DNA of 37,911 bases from Candidatus Rokubacteria bacterium CSP1-6. GTDB lineage: Bacteria; Methylomirabilota; Methylomirabilia; Rokubacteriales; CSP1-6. This document shows positions 23,342 through 31,340 of this stretch, in pieces (position 1 is the first letter of the stretch; every line of letters begins with the position of its first letter). The position numbers and the translations under genes were made by a program. The stretch covers positions 1 through 37,911 of the forward strand of contig LDXP01000019.1 of NCBI GenBank assembly GCA_001443385.1. The letters run 5' to 3'. The notes beneath the pieces are model-generated. The model had not been told where the DNA came from, made no database searches, and worked only from the letters and a program-made list of their open reading frames with translations.

Positions 23342-24334
23342 TCGATCACCTGGTCGGCCCGGAGGAGGAAGGAGCGGGGGATCGTCAGCCCGATGGTCTT
23401 GGCAGCCTTGAGGTTGATAATCAGTTCGAACTTCGTCGGTTGCTCGACGGGCAGGTCGCCCGGCTTGGCGCCTTTGAAGATCCTGTCCACGTAGGTAGCG
23501 GCGCGGCGGAACAGGTCGGGCAGGCTCACCCCGTAGGACATAAGTCCACCCGCGTCCACAACCTCCCTAAATCCGTAGATGGCAGGGAGCCGGTTCTTGG
23601 CCGCCAGTGCTGGGATCTCAGCTCGAAGAGGAGAGAGCGCCAAGGCGTCGGGGATCACAATGAGCGCCTGGGCGCGCTCCCGCTTGATTCTGGTGAACGC
23701 GCTTTCGATCTCGCCAGGCGCCCGGACCTCCACGGACAGGAGCGTCACGCCCAGCTTCGGGGCAGCCTCCTGGATCGCCTTCCAGAACGGCGCGTTTTGC
23801 GGGAGGTCGGGATTCCAGAAGACTGCCACGCGCGAGGCCCTGGGAACGGCCTCCTTCAAGAGCTGGAGGCGCTTGCCGGTGATCTCCGGGGCAACAATGC
23901 CGCTCAAGCCGGTCACGTTGCCCCCCGGCCGCCTCACGCTGGCGATGAGCCCGGTCCCAATAGGATCTTACCCCGACCGCCATGACAATGGGGATCGTCG
24001 TGGTCGCTTGCTTGGCCGCTATGGTTCCGGGGTCGGTCCCCGTGACGATGACATCCACCTTGAGTCGGACCAGCTCGGCGGCGAGGTGAGGCAGCCGTTC
24101 ACGCTGTCGGTCCGCGAAACGGTACTCACTAACAAAGTCCCGGCCCTCGACGTAGCCAAGCTTACGGAGACCCTCTTCGAACGCCTTAAGGAGGTAAGCG
24201 ACCCGCTCACGTGCCTCGATCTGAAGAACACCGATCCGGTACACCCTCCCTGACTGCTGAGCATCGGCCGAAAGCGGCGTCAGGAGGATGCTAAGAAAGA
24301 GAGCGGCGATGATCCCCGCTGTTGTTTCTCTCAT
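23338..24334 (-). pseudogene. TrpX-type ABC substrate-binding protein, +1 frameshift
   Basis: A periplasmic substrate-binding protein of the ABC_sub_bind family (PF04392). The N-terminal part starts at ATG 24334 with a signal peptide (GIIAALFLSILLTPLSADAQQ) and runs to IPIVMAVGV. It then shifts frame at an extra T within 23968-23969 of the plus strand. Removing one base restores DPIGTGLIASVRRPGGNVTGLSG (split: DPIGTGLIASV, RRPGGNVTGLSG), the family consensus, to the end LLRADQVIE. A sequencing or assembly error would look the same. The stop overlaps the CoA-transferase ATG, so loss of frame would also affect coupling. A second, intact copy lies upstream. Confidence 0.78.
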
Positions 24335-24507
24335 CCTGGTCTCCTCGTCCCCTCCTCCCTGATCACTCGTGCCCCCAGATCGGCCAGGAGCCGCGTGCAG
24401 TAGGGCCCCGCGAGGACGCGCGTGAAGTCTAGCACCGTGATGCCGGTCAGCGGCCGCGTAGTGGCACCTTCTCCCCCGGGGGGAGAAGGTCGGGATGAGG
24501 GGTTCAT
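24331..24507 (-). pseudogene. 5' remnant of a family III CoA-transferase gene
   Basis: From an ATG at 24507 that overlaps the stop of the intact binding protein gene, 49 codons (ending [10 protein letters not shown] at 24361) match the start of the CoA-transferase at 23341. The frame then runs nine unrelated codons to a TGA at 24333-24331, which overlaps the ATG of the frameshifted binding protein gene. It looks like the stub left at a duplication junction. Any 58-aa peptide made from it would lack the catalytic region. Confidence 0.8.
24465..24502. repeat. Palindromic repeat element, copy 5 (in the CoA-transferase remnant)
   Basis: This is the same palindromic core as copy 4, CCTTCTCCCCC with GGGGGAGAAGG, at 24467-24489, plus a GGGATGAGGGG arm. 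It was evidently duplicated together with the binding protein gene. Confidence 0.75.
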
Positions 24508-25496
24508 TCGATCAGCTGGTCGGCCCGGAGCAGGAAGGATTGGGGGATCGTGAGCCCGATGGCCTTGGCGGCCTTGAGGTTCACGACCAGCTCGAACTTC
24601 ATCGGCTGCTCCACCGGCAGGTCGCCCGGCTTGGCGCCCTTGAGGATCTTATCGACGTAGGTCGCGACGCGCCGGTACAGGTCGGCGAGGACCGGCCCAT
24701 GGGACATCAGACCACCAGCCTGCGCGTACTCTTTCGCACTGTACATTGCCGGCAGGCGGCCCCGTCTGGCGAGGTCGGCGAGCCGTGTTCGTTGGCCAAA
24801 GAACATCGGGTCCCCCAGGACGATGAACGCGCCGGCGCGCTCTCTGGCCATCGCGGCGAAAGCATCCGCGAACTCGTCGGAAGTGCGCGCCCCCACGCGC
24901 TGAAGTTGCACGTGCAACGCCCGGGCTGCGATCTCCGCTTCTCTCAAATAGGGTTCGCTGCCTGGGGTGGCGGGATTCCAAAGGACAGCGACCCGAGAGG
25001 CCTTAGGCACGGCTTCCTTGAGCAGCTCCAATTGTTTTCCGGCTATCTCTGGGCTCACAACCGCGGTCAATCCCGTGATGTTCCCCCCTGGTCGCGCCAG
25101 GCTGGCGACGAGGCCCAATCCCACAGGATCGCCGACTGCACCCGTGACAATGGGGATCGTCTTGGTTGCGTCCTTCGCGGCCAGGGCCGTCGGCGTATTC
25201 GGCACAACAATGAGGTCGACTCGGAGGCCGACCAGCTCCGCCGCGAGCTCGGGGAGCCGCTCGGCCCTCCCTCCTGCAAATCGCCACTCGATGACGATGT
25301 TCTGGCCCTCAACCCAGCCGAGGTCCTTCAACCCTCGCCGGAATGCTTGGACGACAGGCTCCGCGACCTCGCGGGTGGGAAAACCTAGCCAACCTATGCG
25401 CGCAACTCTCGTAGCCTGCTGTGCGTGGGGTACGGGCGGTCCGGCGACGATCCCCAGGACGAGAGCGGCGATGATCCCCGCTGTTGTCCGTCTCAT
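24504..25496 (-). CDS. TrpX-type ABC substrate-binding protein (PF04392 family)
   Basis: A 330-aa periplasmic solute-binding protein with a signal peptide ([21 protein letters not shown] region, cut near HAQ). Family signs are [71 protein letters not shown] and the conserved end [21 protein letters not shown] (split at MKFEL). ATG 25496 is chosen because GGAGG stands about 8 nt upstream and the signal peptide starts there. No matching permease or ATPase is adjacent, so it may serve a transporter encoded elsewhere. The ligand (amino acid, aromatic or other) is unknown. Confidence 0.88.
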   Translation of the reverse strand: MRRTTAGIIAALVLGIVAGPPVPHAQQATRVARIGWLGFPTREVAEPVVQAFRRGLKDLGWVEGQNIVIEWRFAGGRAERLPELAAELVGLRVDLIVVPNTPTALAAKDATKTIPIVTGAVGDPVGLGLVASLARPGGNITGLTAVVSPEIAGKQLELLKEAVPKASRVAVLWNPATPGSEPYLREAEIAARALHVQLQRVGARTSDEFADAFAAMARERAGAFIVLGDPMFFGQRTRLADLARRGRLPAMYSAKEYAQAGGLMSHGPVLADLYRRVATYVDKILKGAKPGDLPVEQPMKFELVVNLKAAKAIGLTIPQSFLLRADQLIE

Positions 25497-25507
25497 GCTG
25501 GTCTCCT

Positions 25508-25600
25508 CCCCCCTCACCTTTATCCTCTCCTCCTCACCTTTCCCCTCTCCCCCAGCGGGGGAGAGGACAAAGGTGAGGGGGAGAGGGAGGGGTGAGGGGG
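25508..25600. repeat. Palindromic repeat element, compound copy 6
   Basis: This is the longest copy. CCCCCTCACC followed by a second CCTCACC, CCCCTCTCCCCC and GGGGGAGAGG, then GGTGAGGGGG and a second GGTGAGGGGG: two elements nested one inside the other. It lies between two same-strand genes (phnE copy and binding protein) and may terminate the phn transcript. Confidence 0.8.
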
Positions 25601-25601
25601 C

Positions 25602-26384
25602 TCACGCCACGCGCTTTCTGAGGGAGGCGGAGAGCGCCTCCGAGACTATCACGACGCCCAGGATCACCAGGAGGATCAGCCCGACCCGGCTCCACTCAAG
25701 ACCGAGGATCGCCGTGTTCAAGACGAAGCCGATCCCGCCCGCCCCGACGATCCCCAGGACGGTGGACTCCCGGATGTTGATGTCCCAGCGATAGATGCAG
25801 ACGCCGGCGAAGACGGGGCGGATCTGCGGGACGATCCCGTAGAGGAGCACTTTGAAGCGCCCCGCGCCGGTGGCGGTGATCGCCTCCACCTGGCCGCGGT
25901 CGATCTCCTCGATCCCCTCGGCGAAGAGCTTCGAGACGAACCCGATGGAGCGCACGGCCACCGCCAGGGCCCCGGCCAGCGAGCCCGGCCCCACCACGAT
26001 GATGAAGATCAACGCCCAGATCAGCGAGTCCACGGAGCGACTCACCGTCATGACGACGCGCCCGAAGGCGTAGGTCGCCCGGTTGAAGGTCGTGTTCCGA
26101 GCCGCCAGGAACGCGATCGGAATGGAGAGCAGCACCGCCAGCGTGGTCCCGAGCGTCGCGATGTTGATGGTCTGGAGCAGCGGGTCCACCACCTCGCCGG
26201 CAAAGCCCCAGTCGGGAGGGAACATCCGGCCGAAGAGGTCGCGCACCTGGGCCGGCGAGTCCGCCACGAACTCCCAGCGGATCCCCATCCCGGCGAGGGC
26301 CCAGAGGAGAACCGCCGCCGCCGCCAGGCGCCCGGCCAGGCGGAGGACGAGCTGAGCCGGGGAGAACCGCCGCCACTGTCTCAT
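25602..26384 (-). CDS. phnE: Phosphonate-type ABC permease (second PhnE)
   Basis: A 260-aa inner-membrane permease with about six hydrophobic segments. The EAA loop reads SKLFAEGIEEIDRGQVEAITATGA (split: SKLFAEGIEEI, DRGQVEAITATGA), characteristic of PhnE. MFPPDWGFAGEVVDPLLQT and WDINIRESTVLGIVGAGGIG also fit. The ATG overlaps the stop of the other permease (ATGA), so a heterodimeric channel is likely. Substrates of the family are phosphonates, phosphite or phosphate esters. No C-P lyase or phosphonatase genes are in view. Confidence 0.9.
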   Translation of the reverse strand: MRQWRRFSPAQLVLRLAGRLAAAAVLLWALAGMGIRWEFVADSPAQVRDLFGRMFPPDWGFAGEVVDPLLQTINIATLGTTLAVLLSIPIAFLAARNTTFNRATYAFGRVVMTVSRSVDSLIWALIFIIVVGPGSLAGALAVAVRSIGFVSKLFAEGIEEIDRGQVEAITATGAGRFKVLLYGIVPQIRPVFAGVCIYRWDINIRESTVLGIVGAGGIGFVLNTAILGLEWSRVGLILLVILGVVIVSEALSASLRKRVA

Positions 26385-27214
26385 TGAATGCGCTGGCGCG
26401 CCACGGCGCTGACGACCTCGCCCAGGAGGACGATGGCGATGATCACCAGGAGGATCGCCAGCGAGAAGTCGTAGTCGTAGCGGGCGAAGGAGTTGTAGAG
26501 GGTGGTGCCGATCCCGCCGGCCCCCACGATCCCGATGATGGTGGACTGGCGCAGGTGGACGTCCCACTGATAGACCGTGAGGCCGATGATCCGGGGCAGG
26601 ACCTGGGGGAGGACGCCGTAGAGGAGCACCGCCCCCCGGCTCGCCCCGGTGGCGCGGATCGCCTCCACCTGGCCCCGGTCGATGTTCTCGATCTGCTCGG
26701 CCAGGAGCTTGCCGAAGAACCCGAGAGAGCCCCACGTGAGCGTGAGCATCCCCGCGAAGGGCCCGAACCCTACGGCCTTGACGAAGAGGATCGCCACGAT
26801 GATCTCGTGGAAGGTGCGCCCGAGGGAGATGATCCCGCGCCCCGCGGCGTACAGAGGGAGCGGAGCGAAGTTGCGCGCCGCCATCACCGCGACGGGGATC
26901 GAGATCAGGATGCCGAAAGCCGTGGCGAGGGCGGCCATCTGGAGGCTCTCGACGACTCCCTCGACGAGGAGCTCCCAGCGGGTGAAATCAGGCGGGAAGG
27001 CGCGGCCGAAGACGATCCACGCCCGGCTCAGGCCCCGGCTCACCCGCGCCGGGTCCACCTGGAGGCTCAGCACGTTCCAGAGGACGAACGCCGCGAGCCC
27101 CAGCCCGAGGGCAGGCCCCATCCACCGGGCGGGGAACGCCGACGGCCGCCGCCACTCCAGCGCCAACGAGGTTCCCTCTCCACGGGAGGGAGAGGGCTGG
27201 GGTGAGGATGTCAC
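26381..27214 (-). CDS. phnE: Phosphonate-type ABC permease (first PhnE)
   Basis: A 277-aa permease paralogous to the next gene: FPPDFTRWELLVEGVVES, the EAA loop GKLLAEQIENIDRGQVEAI, and WDVHLRQSTIIGIVGAGG. I chose GTG 27214 because GGAGG stands about 10 nt upstream; a TTG at 27241 is also open. Residues 2-14 (TSSPQPSPSRGEG) are encoded by a palindromic repeat, so the native start may have been replaced when the repeat inserted. It lies 80 bp beyond the toxin-antitoxin module that separates it from phnC. Confidence 0.9.
   Translation of the reverse strand: MTSSPQPSPSRGEGTSLALEWRRPSAFPARWMGPALGLGLAAFVLWNVLSLQVDPARVSRGLSRAWIVFGRAFPPDFTRWELLVEGVVESLQMAALATAFGILISIPVAVMAARNFAPLPLYAAGRGIISLGRTFHEIIVAILFVKAVGFGPFAGMLTLTWGSLGFFGKLLAEQIENIDRGQVEAIRATGASRGAVLLYGVLPQVLPRIIGLTVYQWDVHLRQSTIIGIVGAGGIGTTLYNSFARYDYDFSLAILLVIIAIVLLGEVVSAVARQRIQ
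27172..27209. repeat. Palindromic repeat element, copy 7 (5' end of phnE)
   Basis: CCCTCTCC and GGAGAGGG arms around ACGGGAG-like centre at 27174-27196, followed by CTGGGGTGAGGATG. It sits inside the first codons of the permease gene. Confidence 0.7.
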
Positions 27215-27294
27215 CAAGTCAGCTCCTCCCCCGCCCCGCAACCAATCGAGTCATTCCTGGTTTCGAGCAAACCCGGTGCGGCTTAGGGGCCGCT

Positions 27295-27540
27295 TCATTC
27301 CTCGGTATCTTCGAGCTTCACGCCGCGTCCTGCTCGCAGGCTCCGTCTTGCCGCCTCCACTCGCCCAAGAAAGCGTGGATCGTTCTCGAGGCGAAAGTCG
27401 AACCAGTCATCCTCCGACTCGAACCCGATCAGGACGCCAGCGGGCTTGCCGTGTCGAGTGATGATCACCTCTTCCTTTTCCGCGAGCCTCAGGAACCTCG
27501 AAAGGTCGTCCTTAACTTCTGAAAGGGCTGCCTTCTTCAT
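27295..27540 (-). CDS. Phd/YefM-type antitoxin
   Basis: An 81-aa antitoxin. KKAALSEVKDDLSRFLRLAEKEEVIITRHGKPAGVLIG, read here as LSEVKDDLSRFLRLAEKEE and VIITRHGKPAGVLIG, is the Phd/YefM N-terminal DNA-binding fold. The acidic C-terminus would wrap the toxin. It is the second gene of the module: its ATG overlaps the toxin stop as ATGA. Toxin-first order is less common for Phd/YefM pairs. It probably represses the module promoter together with the toxin through the inverted repeat at 27831-27851. Confidence 0.85.
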   Translation of the reverse strand: MKKAALSEVKDDLSRFLRLAEKEEVIITRHGKPAGVLIGFESEDDWFDFRLENDPRFLGRVEAARRSLRAGRGVKLEDTEE

Positions 27541-27830
27541 GCGCGCTCACCTTCCTTCTTCAGCCAGGCGTCAGCACCTGACTTGAGGATAATCGCCAAG
27601 ACTTCAACGGTCCGTTCCGACACATCATAGAAGACCCGCAGCTCGCCAACCCGCAGGCGAAACTGAGGACGGGAGAGGCCCCTCAGCCGTTTGATTCGGC
27701 TCTTGGAGGTCCTCGTCGGCTGCTGCCGCAGGTGCGCCTCGATCGCATCACGCACCGTAGCACGCACATGCGCCTTCAGACGCTTCAGATCTTGGGCGGC
27801 CTCCGGTGCGAGGACGATCTCATGATGCAT
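27537..27830 (-). CDS. RelE/ParE-family toxin
   Basis: A 97-aa RelE/ParE-fold protein. HEIVLAPEAAQDLKRL begins it, followed by KSRIKRLRGLSRPQFRLRVGELRVFYDV (split: RIKRLRGLSRPQFRLR, VGELRVFYDV), where Arg and Tyr/Phe positions match RelE-like mRNA interferases, and VEVLAIILKSGADAWL ends it. It would cut ribosome-bound mRNA or, if ParE-like, inhibit gyrase; the RelE reading is preferred from LRVGELRVFYDV. It is the first gene of the module, with a promoter immediately upstream. Confidence 0.88.
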   Translation of the reverse strand: MHHEIVLAPEAAQDLKRLKAHVRATVRDAIEAHLRQQPTRTSKSRIKRLRGLSRPQFRLRVGELRVFYDVSERTVEVLAIILKSGADAWLKKEGERA

Positions 27831-27851
27831 TCTGGCTATATAATAGCCAGA
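27831..27851. promoter_or_regulatory. Operator-like inverted repeat of the toxin-antitoxin module
   Basis: TCTGGCTA (27831-27838) and TAGCCAGA (27844-27851) are perfect 8-bp inverted arms around TATAA. The repeat begins directly next to the toxin start codon and contains the -10 box, the usual design for autorepression by an antitoxin-toxin complex. Confidence 0.75.
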
Positions 27852-27868
27852 TTCATACGAGAGGTCAA
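27840..27868 (-). promoter_or_regulatory. Sigma70-like promoter of the toxin-antitoxin module
   Basis: On the minus strand TTGACC (27868-27863), a 17-bp spacer and TATTAT (27845-27840). Nine nt separate the -10 from the toxin ATG, so the mRNA is probably leaderless or nearly so. The -10 lies inside the inverted repeat. Confidence 0.75.
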
Positions 27869-27922
27869 GCCGAGTCTTTCAGGTTGCGCGCCTAACGGTA
27901 ATTGGGCGTGGGGCGAGGGGGT

Positions 27923-28693
<771 letters not shown>

Positions 28694-28705
28694 GGTCGGG
28701 GCGGA

Positions 28706-29731
28706 CTACTCTCCTTTGGAGGGCGGCTTCGAGAGCTTCTTGTAGTCGGGCGATTCCTTCGTGTAGGCGACCCCGTTGGCTTCCTGGATCCCCACCACGG
28801 CGTCCCAATCCTTCTTATAGGAGACCGAGGCGAAGCGGGTCACGTCCTTGAACTCCTTGCCGACGCTCGACCCCTCGATCCTGAAGGTGAAGAAGGCTTC
28901 CTTGATTTTCTCCGCTAGCTTCGGATCCAGGTTATGCGCGTAGGCAAAGCCGGCCCGGGGGAACACGGGGGAAGTGTAGACCACCTTGTAGTCGGTCTTC
29001 TTCACGAGGCCGCGGTTGACCATCCGCTGGAGGACCGTGTCCGCCACCGCCGCGGCGTCGTAGTCGCCGGTCACGACTCCGAGGATGCTGTTGTCGTGCT
29101 TGCCGGTGAAAGCAATCTGATAATCCCTCCCCGGCACCACCCCCAGCCTGGAGAAGAAGTAGACCGGCGCCTGGTGGCCGGAGTTGGAGGTCTGGGACAC
29201 GTGGGCGACGCGCTTGCCCTTGAGGTCGGCCACCGAGTTGATCTTGGTGTTGCTGGCCTGGGTGATCACGATCAGGTGGTAGCCGGAGCCGCCGCCCGCG
29301 TCGTCCGCCATCACGGCGAACGGCACCGCGCCCGCCAGGTTCACCGCGAAGGGCACCGAGCCCGTCGAGTAGCCGGTGACGTGTAGCCGCCCCGAGCGCA
29401 TCGCCTCGATCTGGGCCGCGTAGTTCTGGGGGCCGAAGAACTGGACCTTCTTCCCGGTCGCCTTCTCAAGGTGGCGCATGAGGTCCCCGAACGTCGCCGT
29501 GTACACCGCGGGGTCCTCCACGGGGACGTAGGCGAAGATCAGGGTGTCGGGGTTGACGAGCTTCTTGGAGTCCTTGGGCGGGTCGGCGACCTGGTCGCCG
29601 TCCTCGTCGCAGTAGAGGACGTCCAGCTTCCCACGGTCGGCGCACTGCTCCGCGGCCTCGGGGGCCAGCGCCGCGAAGAGCACGAGAAGGCTGAGTCCGA
29701 AGAGCCACGGGACGACGCGAATTGCTCGCAT
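28706..29731 (-). CDS. phnD: Phosphonate/phosphite-type ABC substrate-binding protein
   Basis: A 341-aa periplasmic binding protein. A signal peptide (WLFGLSLLVLFAALAPEAA, cut near residue 27) is followed by an unusual Cys-bearing segment, EQCADRGKLDVLYCDEDGD, then the PhnD fold: FAYVPVEDPAVYTATFGDLM, GYSTGSVPFAVN, KRVAHVSQTSNSGHQAPV, FTGKHDNSILGVVTGDYDAAAV and YTSPVFPRAGFAYAH. The ligand pocket residues Ser/Thr/His are as in phosphonate binders, but phosphate or phosphite is possible. The extra N-terminal segment with two cysteines could form a disulfide. It begins the phnDCEE set and is divergent from a CoA-transferase 26 bp away. Confidence 0.9.
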   Translation of the reverse strand: MRAIRVVPWLFGLSLLVLFAALAPEAAEQCADRGKLDVLYCDEDGDQVADPPKDSKKLVNPDTLIFAYVPVEDPAVYTATFGDLMRHLEKATGKKVQFFGPQNYAAQIEAMRSGRLHVTGYSTGSVPFAVNLAGAVPFAVMADDAGGGSGYHLIVITQASNTKINSVADLKGKRVAHVSQTSNSGHQAPVYFFSRLGVVPGRDYQIAFTGKHDNSILGVVTGDYDAAAVADTVLQRMVNRGLVKKTDYKVVYTSPVFPRAGFAYAHNLDPKLAEKIKEAFFTFRIEGSSVGKEFKDVTRFASVSYKKDWDAVVGIQEANGVAYTKESPDYKKLSKPPSKGE

Positions 29732-29738
29732 CGCCCTA

Positions 29739-29750
29739 TAGTGTACACTA
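29739..29750. promoter_or_regulatory. Perfect 12-bp palindrome in the phnD/CoA-transferase divergent region
   Basis: TAGTGTACACTA reads the same on both strands and lies 8 bp from each of the two start codons (ATG 29731 on minus, ATG 29758 on plus, counted from the TACACT -10-like hexamer on each strand). It may be an operator, a pair of overlapping -10 boxes, or both. TTGCTC at 29722 could serve as a plus-strand -35. Confidence 0.55.
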
Positions 29751-29757
29751 ACGGCCG

Positions 29758-30909
29758 ATGAACTGGGCGCTCGAGGGCGTCAAGGTCATAGACCTCACGG
29801 GCTACATCGCCGGCTCCTACGCCGCGATGATGCTCGCCGACCTCGGCGCCGAGGTGATCAAGGTCGAATCGCTGGAGGGGGACTCCTTCCGCGAATTGCC
29901 CGGCTTCTTCGGCTGGAACCGGGGCAAGCGCTCGATCAGCGTTAACCTCAAGGAGGGAGACGGCCTGGCCATCGTCCACCGGCTGGCAACGAGGGCCGAC
30001 GTGCTGATGGAGAACATGCGCCCCGGTGTCGCCGACCGGCTCGGCGTGGGCGAGGCCGACCTCCGCGCCATTAACCCACGCCTCATCTACTGCTCGGTCA
30101 CCGCCTTTGGTAGCGAGGGCCCCGACCGGGACCGGCCAGGCTTCGATCCGCTGCTCCAGGCCATGGCCGGCGTGATGGCCCTCCAGGGGTTCGGGGGTCC
30201 GCCCCAGTACGTTAGGATCGCCATCACCGACTACTACGCCGCGGCCCTCGCCTGCCAGGGGGTGCTCGCGGCCCTCTACGTCCGGGAGCGAACCGGCCGC
30301 GGCCAGCGCGTGGAGACGTCGCTGGCCCACGCCGTCCTCGCCCTCCAGTCCGGCAACGTCGCGGACTTTCCGGGCCGCCCGTCGGTCTTCCGCGACAACC
30401 CCATCTACCGCCTCTACCAGGCCGGCGACGGGCAGTATTTTTTCCTCGCGTGCGGCAACCAGAGCTTCTGGCTCAATCTGTGCGAGGCCCTGGGCCGCCC
30501 AGACGTCGCGGCGGATCCGCGCTTCGGCTCGTGGCTCAGCCGGCTCGATCATCGGGAGGCCCTGATCCCCGTCCTCGAGGCGACCTTCAAGACCAAACCG
30601 TGCGACGAGTGGCTCGCGCTTCTGACGTCCCACGACATCCCGTGCGCGCGGGTGCAGACCCTCAAGGAATTCATGGCCGGCCCCTTCGTCGCCCACCACG
30701 GCATGGCGCGCCGCTACGAGCACCCCGAAGTCGGTCCCCTGACGCTCATGGGACTGCCGATCTCGCTCTCGGACACACCGGGCCGGGACGGCGGCCCACC
30801 GCCCACGCTCGGCCAGCACACGGCCGACGTCCTGAAGGAACTGGGTTATTCCGCCGCCGCCATCGAGGATCTGGCGGCGCGCGGCATCATCAAAGGAGAA
30901 ACGCTATGA
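29758..30909 (+). CDS. CaiB/BaiF family III CoA-transferase
   Basis: A 383-aa family III CoA-transferase: WALEGVKVIDLTGYIAGSYA, LGAEVIKVESLEGDSFR, WNRGKRSISVNLK, LMENMRPGVADRLG and ITDYYAAALACQGVLAA, with the probable catalytic Asp. The C-terminus ARGIIKGETL is complete. It starts only 26 bp from the divergent phnD gene. It overlaps the next gene by ATGA. Substrate is unknown. Confidence 0.9.
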   Translation: MNWALEGVKVIDLTGYIAGSYAAMMLADLGAEVIKVESLEGDSFRELPGFFGWNRGKRSISVNLKEGDGLAIVHRLATRADVLMENMRPGVADRLGVGEADLRAINPRLIYCSVTAFGSEGPDRDRPGFDPLLQAMAGVMALQGFGGPPQYVRIAITDYYAAALACQGVLAALYVRERTGRGQRVETSLAHAVLALQSGNVADFPGRPSVFRDNPIYRLYQAGDGQYFFLACGNQSFWLNLCEALGRPDVAADPRFGSWLSRLDHREALIPVLEATFKTKPCDEWLALLTSHDIPCARVQTLKEFMAGPFVAHHGMARRYEHPEVGPLTLMGLPISLSDTPGRDGGPPPTLGQHTADVLKELGYSAAAIEDLAARGIIKGETL

Positions 30910-31340
30910 CCGGCAACGACCTCGTCCAGGAGTTCGCCGCGGCCTTCAACCGCCAGGACCTGCCCGGACTCCTGGCCTGCTTCACGGAGGACGCCGTTTA
31001 CCACGACATCTTCTACGGTCGGCACCAGGGACAGGCGCGACTGCGCGAGCTGTTTGAGCGGATGTTCAGGGATGGCCCGGACTCCACCTGGAGCATGCAC
31101 GTCGTGGTGGCCGACCCTCTCCGCGCTGCCGCCGAGTGGACGTTCAGCTACACGGTGAGCGACGCGATCCCCCGGAGCGCGGGGAGGAAAGTCCGCTTCT
31201 CGGGGATGAGCCTCTTCGAGCTCAAGAGCGGCAAGGCCGCCTCCTACCGAGAGTACTTCGACTCGGGGGTGGCGTTCCTTCAGCTCGGCTTCAAGCCGGA
31301 GAGTCTGGCCAGAGTCCTGGCGCGCCGCATACCGGCCTAG
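30906..31340 (+). CDS. SnoaL-like/NTF2-fold protein
   Basis: A 144-aa cone-fold protein of the nuclear transport factor 2/SnoaL type: LVQEFAAAFNRQDLPGLLACFTEDAVYHDI, read as EFAAAFNRQDLPGLLACF then TEDAVYHDI, and EWTFSYTVSD with GMSLFELKSGKAASYREYFD. Such proteins are polyketide-cyclase-like enzymes, isomerases or binding modules. A frame open further upstream overlaps the CoA-transferase; ATG 30906, overlapping its stop, is the real start. It is likely co-functional with the CoA-transferase. Confidence 0.82.
   Translation: MTGNDLVQEFAAAFNRQDLPGLLACFTEDAVYHDIFYGRHQGQARLRELFERMFRDGPDSTWSMHVVVADPLRAAAEWTFSYTVSDAIPRSAGRKVRFSGMSLFELKSGKAASYREYFDSGVAFLQLGFKPESLARVLARRIPA

Larger units (their letters stand above)
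23195..25496 (-). repeat. Tandem duplication of a substrate-binding protein gene plus CoA-transferase 5' end
   Basis: Unit 1 (23195-24334) and unit 2 (24361-25496) have the same order: a TrpX-type substrate-binding protein gene followed by ATGA and the first 49 codons of a family III CoA-transferase. The flanks (last ~40 codons of the binding protein, the palindromic repeat and the CoA-transferase start) are nearly identical. The middles of the binding proteins are only about half identical by eye, so divergence or gene conversion has followed. Confidence 0.75.
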
